Source of the DNA: Coriaria nepalensis
Lineage: Eukaryota; Streptophyta; Magnoliopsida; Cucurbitales; Coriariaceae
Length of the DNA stretch: 64,000 bases
Assembly: GCA_027186245.1 (NCBI GenBank)
Contig: CP114495.1
Span: forward strand, 4,665,001-4,729,000
Direction of reading: 5' to 3'
The position numbers and the translations under genes were made by a program. Under the pieces are notes generated by a model that saw nothing but the letters and a program-made list of their open reading frames with translations, did no database searches and was not told the origin of the DNA. Positions 40,660-53,249 of this stretch are shown here, one piece after another (position 1 is the stretch's first letter; each line of letters opens with the position of its first letter).

Positions 40660-40912
40660 TTCTTCCTTTTTTTTTTAACGCATAAAAACCCAGGAACTGA
40701 AAGTTCTTGTACATTTTGCCAACAGAGCCACCCAGGCTACTACTACTACTACTGTAAGATTGTTGTGGACCCCGTGGAAAAAATTTGTAATTCTATTTCC
40801 TAATTATGGTCCAATGCCATTTCGCTAGGAACTCCTGTTTGTCTGCCCTCTTTTCTGCAATTTCGATTTGGACTCGATGCTTTGTTTTTAACTGCTCTTT
40901 GGCAAAAAAGGG

Positions 40913-40952
<40 letters not shown>

Positions 40953-41750
40953 TATCGCATTTTTATGTCAAAAACAGGTAGAGGTGATGGAAGGGAGATC
41001 AAATTTGCGAGAATTTTGAGAAATAACTCATTATAAAAGTATAAAATATAAATTAGTCTCACAAAAAGTTTCTTAAATCCTTCTTTCATTTTTTAAAATT
41101 TAAGTTAGATACAAGAAAGTAAATTTTTACACATTTCCTATAATAATAATCCTACTTAGTTAACTGTTTTCTTCTAACCAACCGTTACTCTTTTTCCCTC
41201 CTTTTGCTTCACAACAATGGGCAAAAACTTCTGTTTTCTCAGGTTTCCTGCTCCATTAGGATCAACAAGTCTAAGAAACTATTCGAAAACTTTCTTCATT
41301 AGCAAGCTTTCCTTACAAACTCACTAAAACCCATCTCAGATTTTGCACAGCACTCGAAGCCCATCTTAATTTTGTTTCGCATGGCTCGTATTGGATCAAA
41401 TGTGAAGGAACTAATGAAAAGAAGGCCGAAGGAAGATACAATAGGAGATTCGTTTGAAAGAAAAGTAAAGAGTTTGGGATCAAAGAAGCCATCTTAGAGC
41501 AATCAAATATGTTACTTCAATATTAGGGTTTTTTTTTTCTTTGAAATTGATTGAGTCTTATTCAAAATGTCATTAAAACGTGTTTTTAGAGTTATTATAT
41601 GAATTTTGAAAGCAATTAGTGAGGTTTTAGTGTCTTTAGAGACATCGAACAGTTTATGTGAACTGCCCGATGGCTCGAGGTCTATCTAGAGTGACTGAGC
41701 CATCGAGCACTTTATATAAACTGATATGAACTGTCTGCAAGTTCGAGATC
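40660..41750. other. CUL1 3' flank, no further gene established
   Basis: Contains the CUL1 3' UTR, an (AT)n microsatellite at 40919-40950 and AT-rich DNA. A 38-codon open frame at 41381-41497 (begins MARIGSNVKELMKRRPKED) is unidentified and may be chance. From 41620 a degenerate repeat of GCCATCGAG(C/T)ACT-type motifs starts. Confidence 0.5.
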
Positions 41751-41989
41751 TTTTTAAATGTCCATCAAGCCATCGAGTACTATATATTTTTTTTTAATGT
41801 TAAATTTAGTTATAATGATCTTATATTTATGTTTAATTTCAGGCAAAGTTGCAACTAGTCATATACTTACAACCATCCTAACCGAAGATCTTACCTACAA
41901 GGCCCGCATTTCCATGATATCCAAGCAAGAAGTGGTTATTATTGACATAATGGAAAAACTCACTACAAAATATTTGAAAGTCTTTAGGT

Positions 41990-42795
41990 CCGGTTGTATG
42001 GGACACTTCCTAGTGGGGATGTGCAACAGGTCAAATCCGACCCTATCTGATCCGTTGCATGTGGATATCTAATGTTTTTGATCGAATTAAGTATACAATC
42101 CGATCAAAACAAGAGGTAGTACCTCCGATTTGCACAAAATCAGTGCGGATGGTCGAATACCCAATTTTTTTTTTAATTATTATTATTATATTTTAGTTAT
42201 ACACATAATTGTATATATTTAAATTAAGGTGTATATAACTATATCTATTAATTGTGTACATATATATATAAGATTTATATCAATTAAAATATATACGTAC
42301 GTAACTAAGAGTCGAATTATGTGAGATACCTTTCGACCCTTCGACCACAAAGTCTGTGAGACGTCAGTTTGCGCATCTAAGAGCCTCGAGACCTTCGACT
42401 CTTCGACCCTTCGACCATTTGACCATTCGACCCTTCGACCATAGACCTTTGAAGGGTAATTCTAAGGGCTCGACCTATGAAGGGCCCTTCCACTCTTAGA
42501 GTTACTCTACAACTCGAAGGGCTCGAAGCGTTGGGCGGTGGCAGTGGGCTCTAGTCTTCCTCAGCGCGGGCGTGGGTCTACTTCTGTGAAGAAAATTCTT
42601 TTTTTTGTTTATTTTTTGTTTCATGTTTATAATGGTATCCGACATGTCGGATGATGGGTACTCATCACCTGACATGTTGGATATCAACAAAAAATGGTCA
42701 GATCGGGTACCCAATTCCATAGTGTTTTGGGGTCATTATCTGAACCTATCCGCTGGATCAAGTAGAGTAGGGTCGGATATGGATCTGGCCAAATC
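41990..42795. repeat. Repeat-rich, transposon-like block with TTCGACC tandem core
   Basis: The left part has AGGTCAAATCCGACCCTATC and the right part has AGTAGAGTAGGGTCGGATAT in inverted sense, suggesting subterminal inverted repeats. Between them, 42335-42480 holds many copies of (C)TTCGACC(C/A), including a run near 42395-42440. No open frame with a known transposase is present. It may be a non-autonomous DNA transposon, but no terminal duplication was confirmed. Confidence 0.45.
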
Positions 42796-42799
42796 TTGA

Positions 42800-45700
42800 A
42801 TAGTTTCACTGTCTGACGAGCCAAGTGCAAGAAGAAAAAAGAGATTTGATTTTTGGTCGGCAATAAGCCTATGCAGTTAGGTTTGAGAGAGTTTTCTTTG
42901 GTGACGAGTTGAAATGTCATGACTACTATAAGGAAAAAGCGACTGAACTATTGGGAAAAGACGACCACTTGTTCAAAAAATATCTTAATGGGAATAGTGT
43001 CACAACTACAGAGCTAGAAAAGGCTTATAACTTGAAGTATCGAAAGATAATGACATTATTAACATGGCTCTTGCATAGTTTGTTGAGGCAGTCATCATGA
43101 CTAATAAGAGGACAAGTATTATCAAGCCATTTACATTGTCCATTGCAGCTAACCTAGCAAGGTTCATCGAGTATCCTTGGGGTAGACCTTGTTTCGAGAA
43201 GACTGTTGACTTACTTTAGAAGATTATAATGGAAAAGGCAGCCAAAAATAAAAATCGGGTTACTAATAAAGAGGAAACATACACACGTTGGTGGGTTTTC
43301 TGCTTGTAAAGTCATTTTGTTATTTATTGCGGTGGGGAGAAAATACATAATATATAGAGAATCAGATTCAAAATGGAAATAAGAAAATTAGTTATATATA
43401 TGCTAAACTTTCAAATATAATTAGAAATAATTTATTAAAAATTAAATATATATTGCTTAAAAGTTATAAAATTAAATAATTTTATATTATATAATTACTT
43501 TTTTAATTAATAAAATAAGTAATTATAATAATCGATGTAATAAAAGACTTTCAAAAAGTACATTTATACATAATCAGTATTTTCTTCTATAATTACTCAT
43601 TTTTTTAACAATCTGAGATTTCTCATGTGCACGACAGCAATTTTATGTGTATTAATTTTTATAGTTGATTTGAAATGAACAAATCATCTCTTATTTCGAA
43701 CAATTAAAAGTGTTTTCAATCTAAATTCTCGCTCCAAACAACTAAAAATGCTTTCAATCTAAGCTCTCATATTGAAATGAAAGGTAAAAATGTATGCGCA
43801 TGAAAATGCACTTGTGTTTTGCATATGAGACGTCTACTCAGCATATTGAGTGCTCAGAAAAAATATGCTTACAACAAGTAATAAAGAATTTATAAATAGA
43901 AATATGCTTAAAATATGTTTACAAGTAAAAGTTAATCAAAGTTTTTAAAATATATTTATTTTAATTAGCATTAAATTAATACTAGAAAAAGTACTTATCT
44001 AAGAAAATAAGTATTTAGGTTTTTTTTTTTTTTTTTTTTTTGTGAAATACCTAAAATTGCTATTTTAGCACTCCAAAACGGATTCTTAAGTACATTTTCA
44101 TAATAAAATAATAAGATACATAAGTAGTATAGACAAAAATAAAAAATTGGTTAAATTGTTATTTTTGTCTCGAAATTTTTAAATGGTTTAATTTCGTCCT
44201 TAATGTTTTCAAGATGTTCGATTTTAGTTAGTTTGATCATATTATAATTATAAAATAAAGAAATAAAATCTAAAATCTTGGAATACGAAAATTAAAATAC
44301 CTCATATTATTTAAACAATGTTAATATATATTAAAAAAATTAATATTTTTTTATGTAAATTAATTCACAATTTTAATTAAATTTGATTTTATACCCATCG
44401 ATTTCATTTTTTTATAACTTTAAATACTCAATAACAACTATTTTAACAATCATTTTAATGATGTTATTGATTTTTTTTTTTATATGTTCTGTGTTAGTTG
44501 TAGTATTTATCAAACTTTAAAAATTATTTATAAATTTGATTCTAAAAATGAAATTTAAATATTAAAAAATCTAGAGATAAAATAAATAAATAATAAAAAT
44601 TTAGGGATAAAAATACTAATTTAACCTAAAAACTATTATTATTTAAATATAAAGAACAACAAGCACTAATAATAATTAGGTCCTGTTAACTTCCTTGTTA
44701 AAACTCTCGTATGGCGCTAGTAGTTCCAATTCCAGAATTTGGTACTAAATTCGACCATTAGTTAGTACTGTCCTATAGGGTTTAAATCACTAATACTCGA
44801 AACCTTTTTTTTTTTGGTCTACCTTCCACTTCTTCTTAATATCTCATGCAGTGCATAAGTTCAATGAATATGGCCGTAAAGGAGCTGCCCAAAATTAACA
44901 GTTCTCATTGCACACGAATAGATCGACAAAATGTCTAAGTGAGTATTTACTTACTTGACGCAATTGCTTTATTTGCATACAACCTACTCTCTACTCTTTC
45001 TCTATTCCATTGGTTCCCAGTTCCCACTTCTTATTATATATTCTTTCCCGCACTGATGAGGTTTTTCTTCGTTTTCTTTACTCAATTCGTGTTTGACTGG
45101 ATATTGTTTTTGTTATAAAAGTTTCTTAACAATGGGATCTTTTGGACCCATTTGCTGAGATCATGGTGCATAATTGACAGACGGGTATATTATAAAGAAA
45201 AAAGAAGGGATGATTAGTTTTAGTGAAAGAGGTGAAGTTCCCACAATTACTCATGGAAACCTCGTGTTTGAACGGAGCAACACGTTGCAGCATTTTGGTA
45301 CGTTTGTTTCGTTAGATAGTGGTGACTGTCCTTTTCTTTCACTACTGTTACGGCTCTGCTCTTGTCTCCTGAAGTCAATGTAATGCGTTCTTTGCATGGT
45401 TCATTAGGAAGTGATTCTCTAGCGCCCTCTTTTGGGAGTTTGGACTAATTCTCTTCCATCAAGTTTTTTATTTGTGATTTGATGATGAAACATTGAGATT
45501 TTTCTTCCCTTTTTTTTTCCCCCCTTCTTTTGTCCTTTAACTCAGAAGTTTTAATCAATCAAAGTCTAATTACAAGAGACTATCTCATGGAGAAAGCATT
45601 GTCTACAATAAATATGAGATAGTTGAAGTGACCCATCGCATGTAACGCACCATCCCCTCTCCTATTGGTTGCATATACACAATGTACTACGTAGAAAAAT

Positions 45701-46380
45701 AGAGTTTGCCTATACTCTAGCTTGTCCAAACTCCAGTTCAATCTCTAGCTCAGATGGACTCTTATAGGTTACCATATACTAAGATCCACCCTTTCTCTAT
45801 GTGTGTGTATTAATTACTTAATACTATGCTTTCTGTATGAAGAATGCGTCTACTTGATATCAAGGGTTCTTATTATACTTTGCAAAAGTTCCAAACAACA
45901 TCTACTTCTGCTTTGATTCAAGCATGTATTCTACATAGTGATGCAAGTGGCTTCCAATACATAACTTTTTACCACTTGGGTCTTTGAACAAGTTGATATA
46001 TATGTGTGTGTATTAATTACTTAATATATTGGTGGGGCGACATCCATAATGCTATAGCTCCCTCATTATTTTGGTCTGGTGACGTTAGGTCCGATGCATC
46101 GTGCTCTACTTGTAGGTAGCACTAAAATTCAGAAGCAAGTTGATTGTTTCTTAGTGCTTCCTTCACACCAATAATATGTGGGGGCGGATTCCGCGGATTC
46201 GGTACTTGTTCGCTTCCTTCATATATGCTTCTATGCGTAAATCTCGATCGTTCTTGTAGATTCAATAGTTAAAACATATGCCATATAATAATAAAGAGGA
46301 CAAAAACGTAAGCCGGCTGAAATACGATTAATTTATAAACCATATTTCTTCATAATTGTGACTAATCTCTCACATTTTAT
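42800..46380. other. AT-rich intergenic DNA without a recognisable gene
   Basis: Mostly AT-rich with a T run at 44021-44041. Short open frames (42909-43100 and 45174-45383, plus) show no known domain. The stretch 42840-43310 has coding-like composition in pieces (for example a segment CHDYYKEKATELLGKDDH) and could be the remains of a transposon gene. Confidence 0.45.
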
Positions 46381-46389
46381 CTAAATACA

Positions 46390-47160
46390 ATGATCAGATT
46401 GAGTTCACGGTCCAAACCAAGTTCCCGGAGCAAACCGAGAATGAGTTCTCGATCCAGACCGAGTTTTCGGTCTAGACAAAAATATGTTTATGTCTGAGTT
46501 CCTGACAGTTCGATCTATACATCTCAGACCGATATGTGAGATCTGGATCTGCGATGCAGAGACCAACATGTGAGATCTGTGAGATCTCGGTCTGAGACCA
46601 TAGACCGACATGTTATGCATAGACTCACATGTGAGATCTCGGTCTGTGGTCTCAGACCGACATCTCATAGATCTCACATGTAGATCGAGAACTCGGTCAT
46701 GTTTTTGTCTTTGAATAACGAGAACTCAATTAGATTGAGAACTAGACCGAGTTCTCGGTCTAGAAAGATAGAAACTTATTTATGTCTGACTTCCAGATCC
46801 ATACCAAGTTCTCGGTCTTCAAGGATAGAATTAGATCGAGTTCTCGGTCTTAAAAAATAACATCAGATCGAGTTCTCAGTCTTGAAGAACATAAACATGT
46901 TTTTTTCTGAGTTCTCAGTCCATACCGAATTATGTCCTTCTAGACTAAGAACTTGGTTTGTGTTCCTGGTCCAGATCGAGTTTTGGGCCTTTAAGGACAA
47001 AAACATGTTTATTTCTAGATCGAGAACTTGGTTTGGACCGGGAATCCAGACCGAGAGATATTATATTATATTATATTTCAATCTAGAAAAGAAGAAAAAG
47101 TTCTCGATCTAGGAAAGAAATTGAAGAACTCAATCTGGGAAGGAAAAGTATTCAGTCTGA
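46390..47160. repeat. Degenerate palindromic array built on GAGTTCTCGGTC
   Basis: More than a dozen variants of GAGTTCTCGGTCTAGA or its complement GACCGAGAACTC occur in about 770 bp, in both orientations. They are interleaved with a second motif, AACATGTTTATGTCTGAGTTC (near 46475, 46775, 46890, 46995, in variants). A sub-block at 46520-46690 repeats GTGAGATCT and CGGTCTGAGACC motifs in inverted pairs. No coding sequence can be supported. Confidence 0.85.
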
Positions 47161-47169
47161 TAGTACTTT

Positions 47170-48380
47170 TGACATGTTACATAAAATAAAAAGTTTTATG
47201 TGTCAATTATCTTATACGGCATGTATATTAATTGTATAAATTTTCGTATTAATATAAATTTTATTTAAATTCTTATTACGTGATATATATTTTAATCATT
47301 AAATCTATAAAGATAATTGAGATTTGTATATAGAAAGAGATAAAATAAAAACATTGAGACAATGACTAAATCTGCCCCATAATAATATGTGGGAAAAACA
47401 TTCGGAACATGTTCACGTGATTTAGCATTGGACTTTTTGAGTGCATTTTTCTGAATCAGTGGTCGCCCGTATTTTTCTGGTTGTGTTGTTGGGTTACCAG
47501 ACAATGATTCTGTTCGTTTCTTCCTTGTATTATACAATCTATAGTGAAAAACAGGCAAAGGTGTCATCTTTTACGGTTTTGTTCCTTTCTATAAGAGATT
47601 GTATATTACAACCCTTTATGTGTGAGGTCTTGAAAACTTATAAAAGATACTAATCTTGCTCGTACATATAAATTTAAGGGCTAGTTGCCTTAGCGGTTCT
47701 AATCCTTGATTTCTGTAACTGGATTTTTAGTATAAGATTAAATTATAAATTGATGTGATTTATTTATTTAAGAGTTTAGAAAATTATTAAGTTAAATTCA
47801 AACTGGATTTTGAATGCTAAGGCAAACTAGCCTTAAGTCCTTAAGAATGTAATGGAGATGGACATAATATAATAATAGAATAGAAATAGTATTAGGATTT
47901 TGGAGTAGATTTCTGGTGTAGACCATGTCAACGGTGCAGTCTAATTATGAAGTTAACATGTTCGATTGGATAGATCGATCCATCTTAAATATAATCTATC
48001 AAAGAATTCATGTACTTTTTTTTTCTTTAGAAAGATTAGAGGATTTGACCATTATGTCCAAACATAAGTCCTTATTAATCTGACCCCACTTTTTATATCA
48101 AGCAAATAATTTGAAGATAGCCAAGTCTCAGCATTTTCTTTCCTGTTTCAAGTTGCTCTCTTTATCAAACTTCCCGAACAAAACAAAGACTCATGAGTCT
48201 CTGTTGATAATAAGGACATATACCGTTAATTGTGACTTGCATGAATATGAACACAGTACATTACGATTCAATGATTCTGATTATAACAAAATAATTTAAG
48301 TCTACATTCTTTTTACAAGATCAAGAGAACTACGAACCATACTACTTTGCTGAATCATATACAAACGTAATCTAAGACAT
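47170..48380. other. Intergenic DNA between repeat array and dioxygenase
   Basis: AT-rich. It contains one MITE (separate entry) and short chance open frames. No gene supported. Confidence 0.5.
47678..47833. mobile_element. Small MITE with about 17-bp terminal inverted repeats
   Basis: Left end GGGCTAGTTGCCTTAGC, right end GCTAAGGCAAACTAGCCT, inverted copies with one indel. It is flanked by TAA on both sides, the 3-bp target of PIF/Harbinger (Tourist) elements. About 156 bp and non-coding. Confidence 0.75.
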
Positions 48381-48387
48381 AGCAATT

Positions 48388-50058
48388 CTAGTGATTTAGG
48401 ATCTTGGCAAAGTCCAGTGTTTTCTTGCCTTGCAGCTTGTTGGTTACATAGTATTTACTGTACTCCCCATGATTGTATATTCTATACTTGCGGGGGTTGT
48501 TTTCATCCACTAGTTCTGGAATTGGACCAACCTCTAATTCATAGCTAGGAGCATAAAACGTGACCAGCGAAATCCGCTCTTTCTCCTTGTGAGTCACTGC
48601 TCTGTGCTCTACACTCTTATATTTCCCATTTGTAAGAACCTACACATCATTTTATGTCAACCAGGAAGGCAGAAACTGTTAGTAAATGACACTTAACAAA
48701 TTAACAATGTATATATAGGATCCTTTAGTTTCAACATTTGAGACTGTAACTTAGGGTAAATTAAATTTTATGTTTAGAGAGTGTTTTGAGACAGACTGGA
48801 GTTTTGAGGGCCGAAACTGGAGTTTCAAATGTTGAACCAAACGGACCTAAAAGATGTTTTCCAAGATTTCTTACTTCTATGGTGTCACCAATATTGATCA
48901 CAAGAGCATTTGGGATAGGCTGAACAGGGACCCACTGATTGTCTTTGAGGATTTGAAGCCCTACTGAGTTATTCTTTCCTTGTTGTAGAGCTGTGAGGGC
49001 ACTTCCATCTGAATGTGGGCTCAGACCCAAAACAAGGTCAGGTCTTGAACATGGTGGGTAGTAGTTCATTCTTATGGCCTGAACAGCCACCCCAAACATC
49101 TCTTGAAAGATATCTTCTTTCAAACCAAGGCTCATGGCTATATACTTCAATAAGTTTTGGCATAGCCCTCGTACTTCTCTTGAGTAAACCTCAAGAGTTT
49201 CACTGAAAAAATTAGAGTAAAAACTAAAAAACTCAGTGACCAGCAAAAAGAAAAAAAATTATTGTATGCGCATGGTGGTGGTGTATGGCACGTTACATAC
49301 CAAATTCCATCGTAACTGCAATCATCACTCTCATATTATTCTAAACTCAATCACAACCATAATTATCACTCTCCGAATGATGTGATGTATGAAGATGGCA
49401 TCAGTATGTGCATACAAGAAAGAAACTTTCTTTAAATTTTGTTCATTTTTTTACCTGAATTTAACTGGGTTTGTTGGCCATAATTTGGGGTTTCTTATGA
49501 AGTGAGGTTCCAGGCCTAGAGCAAACATATTGCACCAATCAAGCTTTTGGTCCTCTGAAAAGACGAAGGCCTGTCCATATCCTTGAACAGTGCCTGGAGC
49601 CATAGGATACTTTTGTTTCTCTTTTAAAGGCAGCATGAAGAACTCCATGGCCGCTTTCTCCATGCTTTCAAGCAAGCTCAGAGAAATCCCATGATTAATC
49701 ACCTGTACATAAAAAGCAACCCAACATATTTATAAGCCTCCAAAAAATTTACGTTCCGTTCAGAAATGAAGTGAAATCCCATGCAATATGGTACCTGAAA
49801 AAAACCCCACTCTTCACAAGCAGTAGCAAGATATGAGATTTCTGTTTGGATTTCATCTTTGTTTCCTTCTAAGAGCTTTGAAAAATCAATAATGGGAATG
49901 TCATTTGGTGTTTGTAGTGCTACTGTGGGTAGTAGTATGGATCCCTCTGTTTTGTTTCTGACAAATCTTTCGGGAATCATAGTGGGCTGAGTCTTTCTGA
50001 GTTCCTGAACATCATCAATGTGCCCTGTGTTAATGGAAGAAATGGGCACTGGAGCCAT
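48388..50058 (-). CDS. 2-oxoglutarate/Fe(II)-dependent dioxygenase (SRG1-like), 363 aa
   Basis: Soluble dioxygenase of the plant DOXC class, which oxidises small molecules using 2-oxoglutarate and O2. Exons on the minus strand: 50058-49795, 49702-49455, 49202-48875, 48639-48388. They join without a stop to 364 codons; introns are GT-AG. The N-terminal DIOX_N domain (about 50-160) has DIPIIDFSKLL, EEWGFFQVINHG and QGYGQAFVFSEDQKLDW. The catalytic domain has NYYPPCSRPDLVLGLSPHSD with iron ligands His234 and Asp236, the third ligand His292 in SVEHRAV, and the 2-oxoglutarate-binding Arg302/Ser304 in ERISLVTFYAP. All key residues are intact, so it looks active. The nearest named relatives by pattern are SRG1 and codeine O-demethylase/norcoclaurine synthase-like proteins. 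The substrate cannot be inferred. Intron 3 contains a MITE. Confidence 0.94.
48719..48847. mobile_element. MITE in intron 3 of the dioxygenase gene
   Basis: The left end reads GGATCCTTTAGTTTCAACAT and the inverted right end reads GGTCCGTTTGGTTCAACATT on the opposite strand. Both continue with TTGA(G/A)ACT, so the terminal repeats are about 28 bp and imperfect. A related element lies in SNF4 intron 7. Confidence 0.65.
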
Positions 50059-50186
50059 GGAAAACAGAGTTTTTCCCTTTTTTAAGAAAGAGAGCGAGAG
50101 ACGAGAGAAAGACCCAAGAATGAAATTTTAGTAAAAACTAGGAAGAAGGCCTTCTTTTTTGCTACTTCTTCGGGAAAGTGTGCCTA

Positions 50187-50194
50187 TATTTATA
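50187..50194 (-). promoter_or_regulatory. Candidate TATA box of the dioxygenase gene
   Basis: TATAAATA on the minus strand, 129 bp upstream of the ATG. The flank GTGTGCCTATATTTA is duplicated about 30 bp apart (50178-50192 and 50207-50220), giving a second TATA-like site. Confidence 0.55.
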
Positions 50195-50259
50195 GAAGGG
50201 ACGTGTGCCTATATTTAGCCCCTTGAAGGTTCTTCTGTCTAAGTATTTATAAATATTCT

Positions 50260-52580
50260 TCTGAAATTTTTTTTTTTCAAACGTGACTTATTGGTCGGGC
50301 CCGCATATTTTGCCCGGGATTGTAATATATATATATATATATATATATACATATGACATTTGCGATACTGACATACTTGAGCAAAGATGAGTGATTGACT
50401 GTAGAGGTTTTGCTTTGCTTTTTTTTTTCTTTTTTTTTTTTCTGTTTTCATGTCTCTATTTCTGCCGACCTAATTTTTTGTGTTGTTGTCATCATGCTTC
50501 TGTCTACACTCTAATACCTTTTCCAGCCTTCTAATATTGTGTATTTATCATGCATTTTGATAAGTGCTTTTATACTGATACAGGGTTGACTTGAAATTTA
50601 GGCAGTATTCCATTGAATCTTACTTACGTGTATTACTCTTAATTACGTTTTGTAGATTGAAATTTATGGGTCAGATTATAATTTAGATCTCAAACTGACA
50701 TTTTGATGGTTGTTTTAGAGTTTCCATACCTTTCACGTCTCTTCATGATTAAGGAATGCAAGTCTTTTGAGGGATTGGGTCTTCTTTTCTGTTTAGAATT
50801 TCCTGCATGAATATAATTTATAAATTTTATATAAAAATTTTTGTAGTCTCAGACATGATTTTATTTGTCATGAATACAACCTATAGGAACAGTATATAAA
50901 TAAATTCATCTAAGAATTTTCCCTTCTCTACCTTGAAAGAATCATGATGTCTTTTCAGTCCTTCAAAATGCAATTGTGTGAAAATTTTATGTTGGACACA
51001 ATGATGCGTGGTAGATAGGGACATCCTCATTCATTATATGGTTGTTAGAATTGTACTAGTAGTTCTGATTAGAATTGTTCCAGCTATTGGTTCCGGCCAA
51101 TGTATGCAGCCTCTTTTGGTTTATTTAGGGTTTTTACGGTCTTTAGCTCGTAATATTTTAATGGGTTTGATCAATTAATTTATGGTTCAAAAATAATATA
51201 TTTTAAACTCATTAATTTAATTTTAATTTTTAAAAAAATCAAAAAGCTTGTTGGGTTTGATTAAAAAAAAAGTCTAATAAACCCAAGAGATTTTAGATCC
51301 AATTAAAAAATAATTAAATTAAATAATTAATTGGGATAAGAAAAATTAAATTTCTAAGGATTATGGAATTGTGATTGATTTAAAGAATTATTAGTTGGCT
51401 CAGATTCAAGATGGAGGAAGCTTAGGAAAATCCCTTATATAATTTTTATTTCTTTACTTATTATTTGTATTTTTCCAAAGATTATAATTGTTAGAAATAT
51501 CTAAAATTATCTCGTCCATTATATTTATTTATTTATCTTGATTAATTTGATTGATAATATATTCATATATTAGTCAATTACATGTCATACATGAACACCC
51601 ACACAGTTTTTATTTTAAATCATGAATCTCATGAGTATAAATATGATTTATTAAGATTTTTCTATGTGTTTATGTGATTTATTTGGGAAAATTAATTACA
51701 TAGATAGATTAAGTTCTAAAGAGTTAAACTTGGTAATTACACCTAATAAAAGTACATGTATGAGTTAGGCTTTTAATAAACAACTTTATTAAAAAGGAGT
51801 TTTGTTAAAGTTTTATGAATATAATTAGTCAATTAATTATATATTAGATTCACTTAATAAAATTAGGCTTATATTAAGATATGAATTAAAAAATTTAAAT
51901 TGAACTCAGGCTAATAGGATTGATATTTATAATTAATAGGATTATATTTATTGGTTAACTAGTAATTAATTTAGAATTAATTAATTAGTTTTATTAGAAA
52001 ATATATGATATTTTATGAAAACACATATTTTAAAATAGTGAGTGGTAGAATATTGATATGACAATATAACATATGGTCTCTATTATTAGTACAACACTGT
52101 GAGATATGAAAAAGGCCTCGAGACGGCTTTATTTTTGTCCCCCTAAGGAAGGGTTCATACCATATCAATACTAAGGTTGGCTTCTTAAGAAGATATGAAA
52201 AAGTGAAATTACCAATCCTAAGGCGGCAACTTTCAAGTTAAGTCATGGATTCCAAAATAATGGTTACACTCACAAAGACATAATTAAGTTTTAAATGATT
52301 AATTGTGTCTTGACCGAATAAATAGTAATTTATGAGGAAAAGAGAAAATATGAGATATTTTGAGTCTTACTTGTAGATTTAGGAATGTCTCAAAATTAAT
52401 TTGAAATTAATATTATTGACCCTAAGGCGGCCTATTAATTGTTGAGTTAATTTATCATAGTTTAGTAATAAATAATTTTATATGTTTTTTTTTATTGCAT
52501 TCATGCATCATATTTACTCTTCCGAAAGTTTAATATTTATTTCAATTATGATGAATCATGTATGTTTTATTTAATTTCAA
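50260..52580. other. Upstream DNA and probable copia LTR/leader
   Basis: Dioxygenase upstream region with an (AT)n run at 50328-50348. From about 51100 to 52580 lies AT-rich DNA with retroelement leader character (repeated CCTAAGGCGGC motifs at about 52218 and 52420) leading directly into copia gag. LTR ends were not resolved. Confidence 0.45.
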
Positions 52581-53240
52581 CAATCATCATGTCTTCAATA
52601 AATAATTTTGTTACCGTTTTACTCAACGAATACAAATTAACTGATGACAATTTTATGAGATAGAAATCAAGCTTAAATATGATATTAATTTGTGAGAACC
52701 ATATATTTTTCTTAATAGAGAAATGTCCTAAAGAGCCCGCTGGCACTACTGCCCATAATGTACAGGAAAAATATGGCCATTAGATCCAATCCAATAACAA
52801 GGCCAAATGCTACATGTTGATGAGCATGAGTGATGTTCTTAAGAAGAAACATGAAAATATGGAGACTGCATATGAGATATTTGAGACTCTCCAGGACTTA
52901 TTTGGGCAGCTATCCAACCAGAGCTGTCATGAGGCTACTAGAACCTACATGAATGCCAAAATGAAGAAATGAGTTTCTGTAAAAGATAATGTTTTGAATA
53001 TGATCATGATGCATGAGGCAGAAATACATAAGGCTACTGTTAATGAGCGCACTCAAGTTAACATCATACTTTAGTCACTCTCACTGGCTTTTGCTGCATT
53101 CACTCCCAATTATGTTATGAACAAGCTGCAGTATAACATGACTCAATTAATGAATGAATTGCAAACTTTTGAGACCATTAATAAGGTCAGATATAAAGAG
53201 GTTAAGCAAATGTTGATAAACAAATACTTTCCTCTTATGC
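52581..53240 (+). pseudogene. Ty1/copia gag (UBN2) relic
   Basis: A gag frame starts at ATG 52581 or close by, with an early segment LLNEYKLTDDNF. It continues with NKAKCYMLMSMSDVLKKKHE and METAYEIFETLQDLFGQLSN, then AFTPNYVMNKLQYNMTQLMN, the UBN2 gag family pattern of Ty1/copia. Stops at about 52970 and 53072 disable it. It breaks off at about 53235, where MULE-like sequence begins. Confidence 0.8.
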
Positions 53241-53249
53241 TAAGAACAA

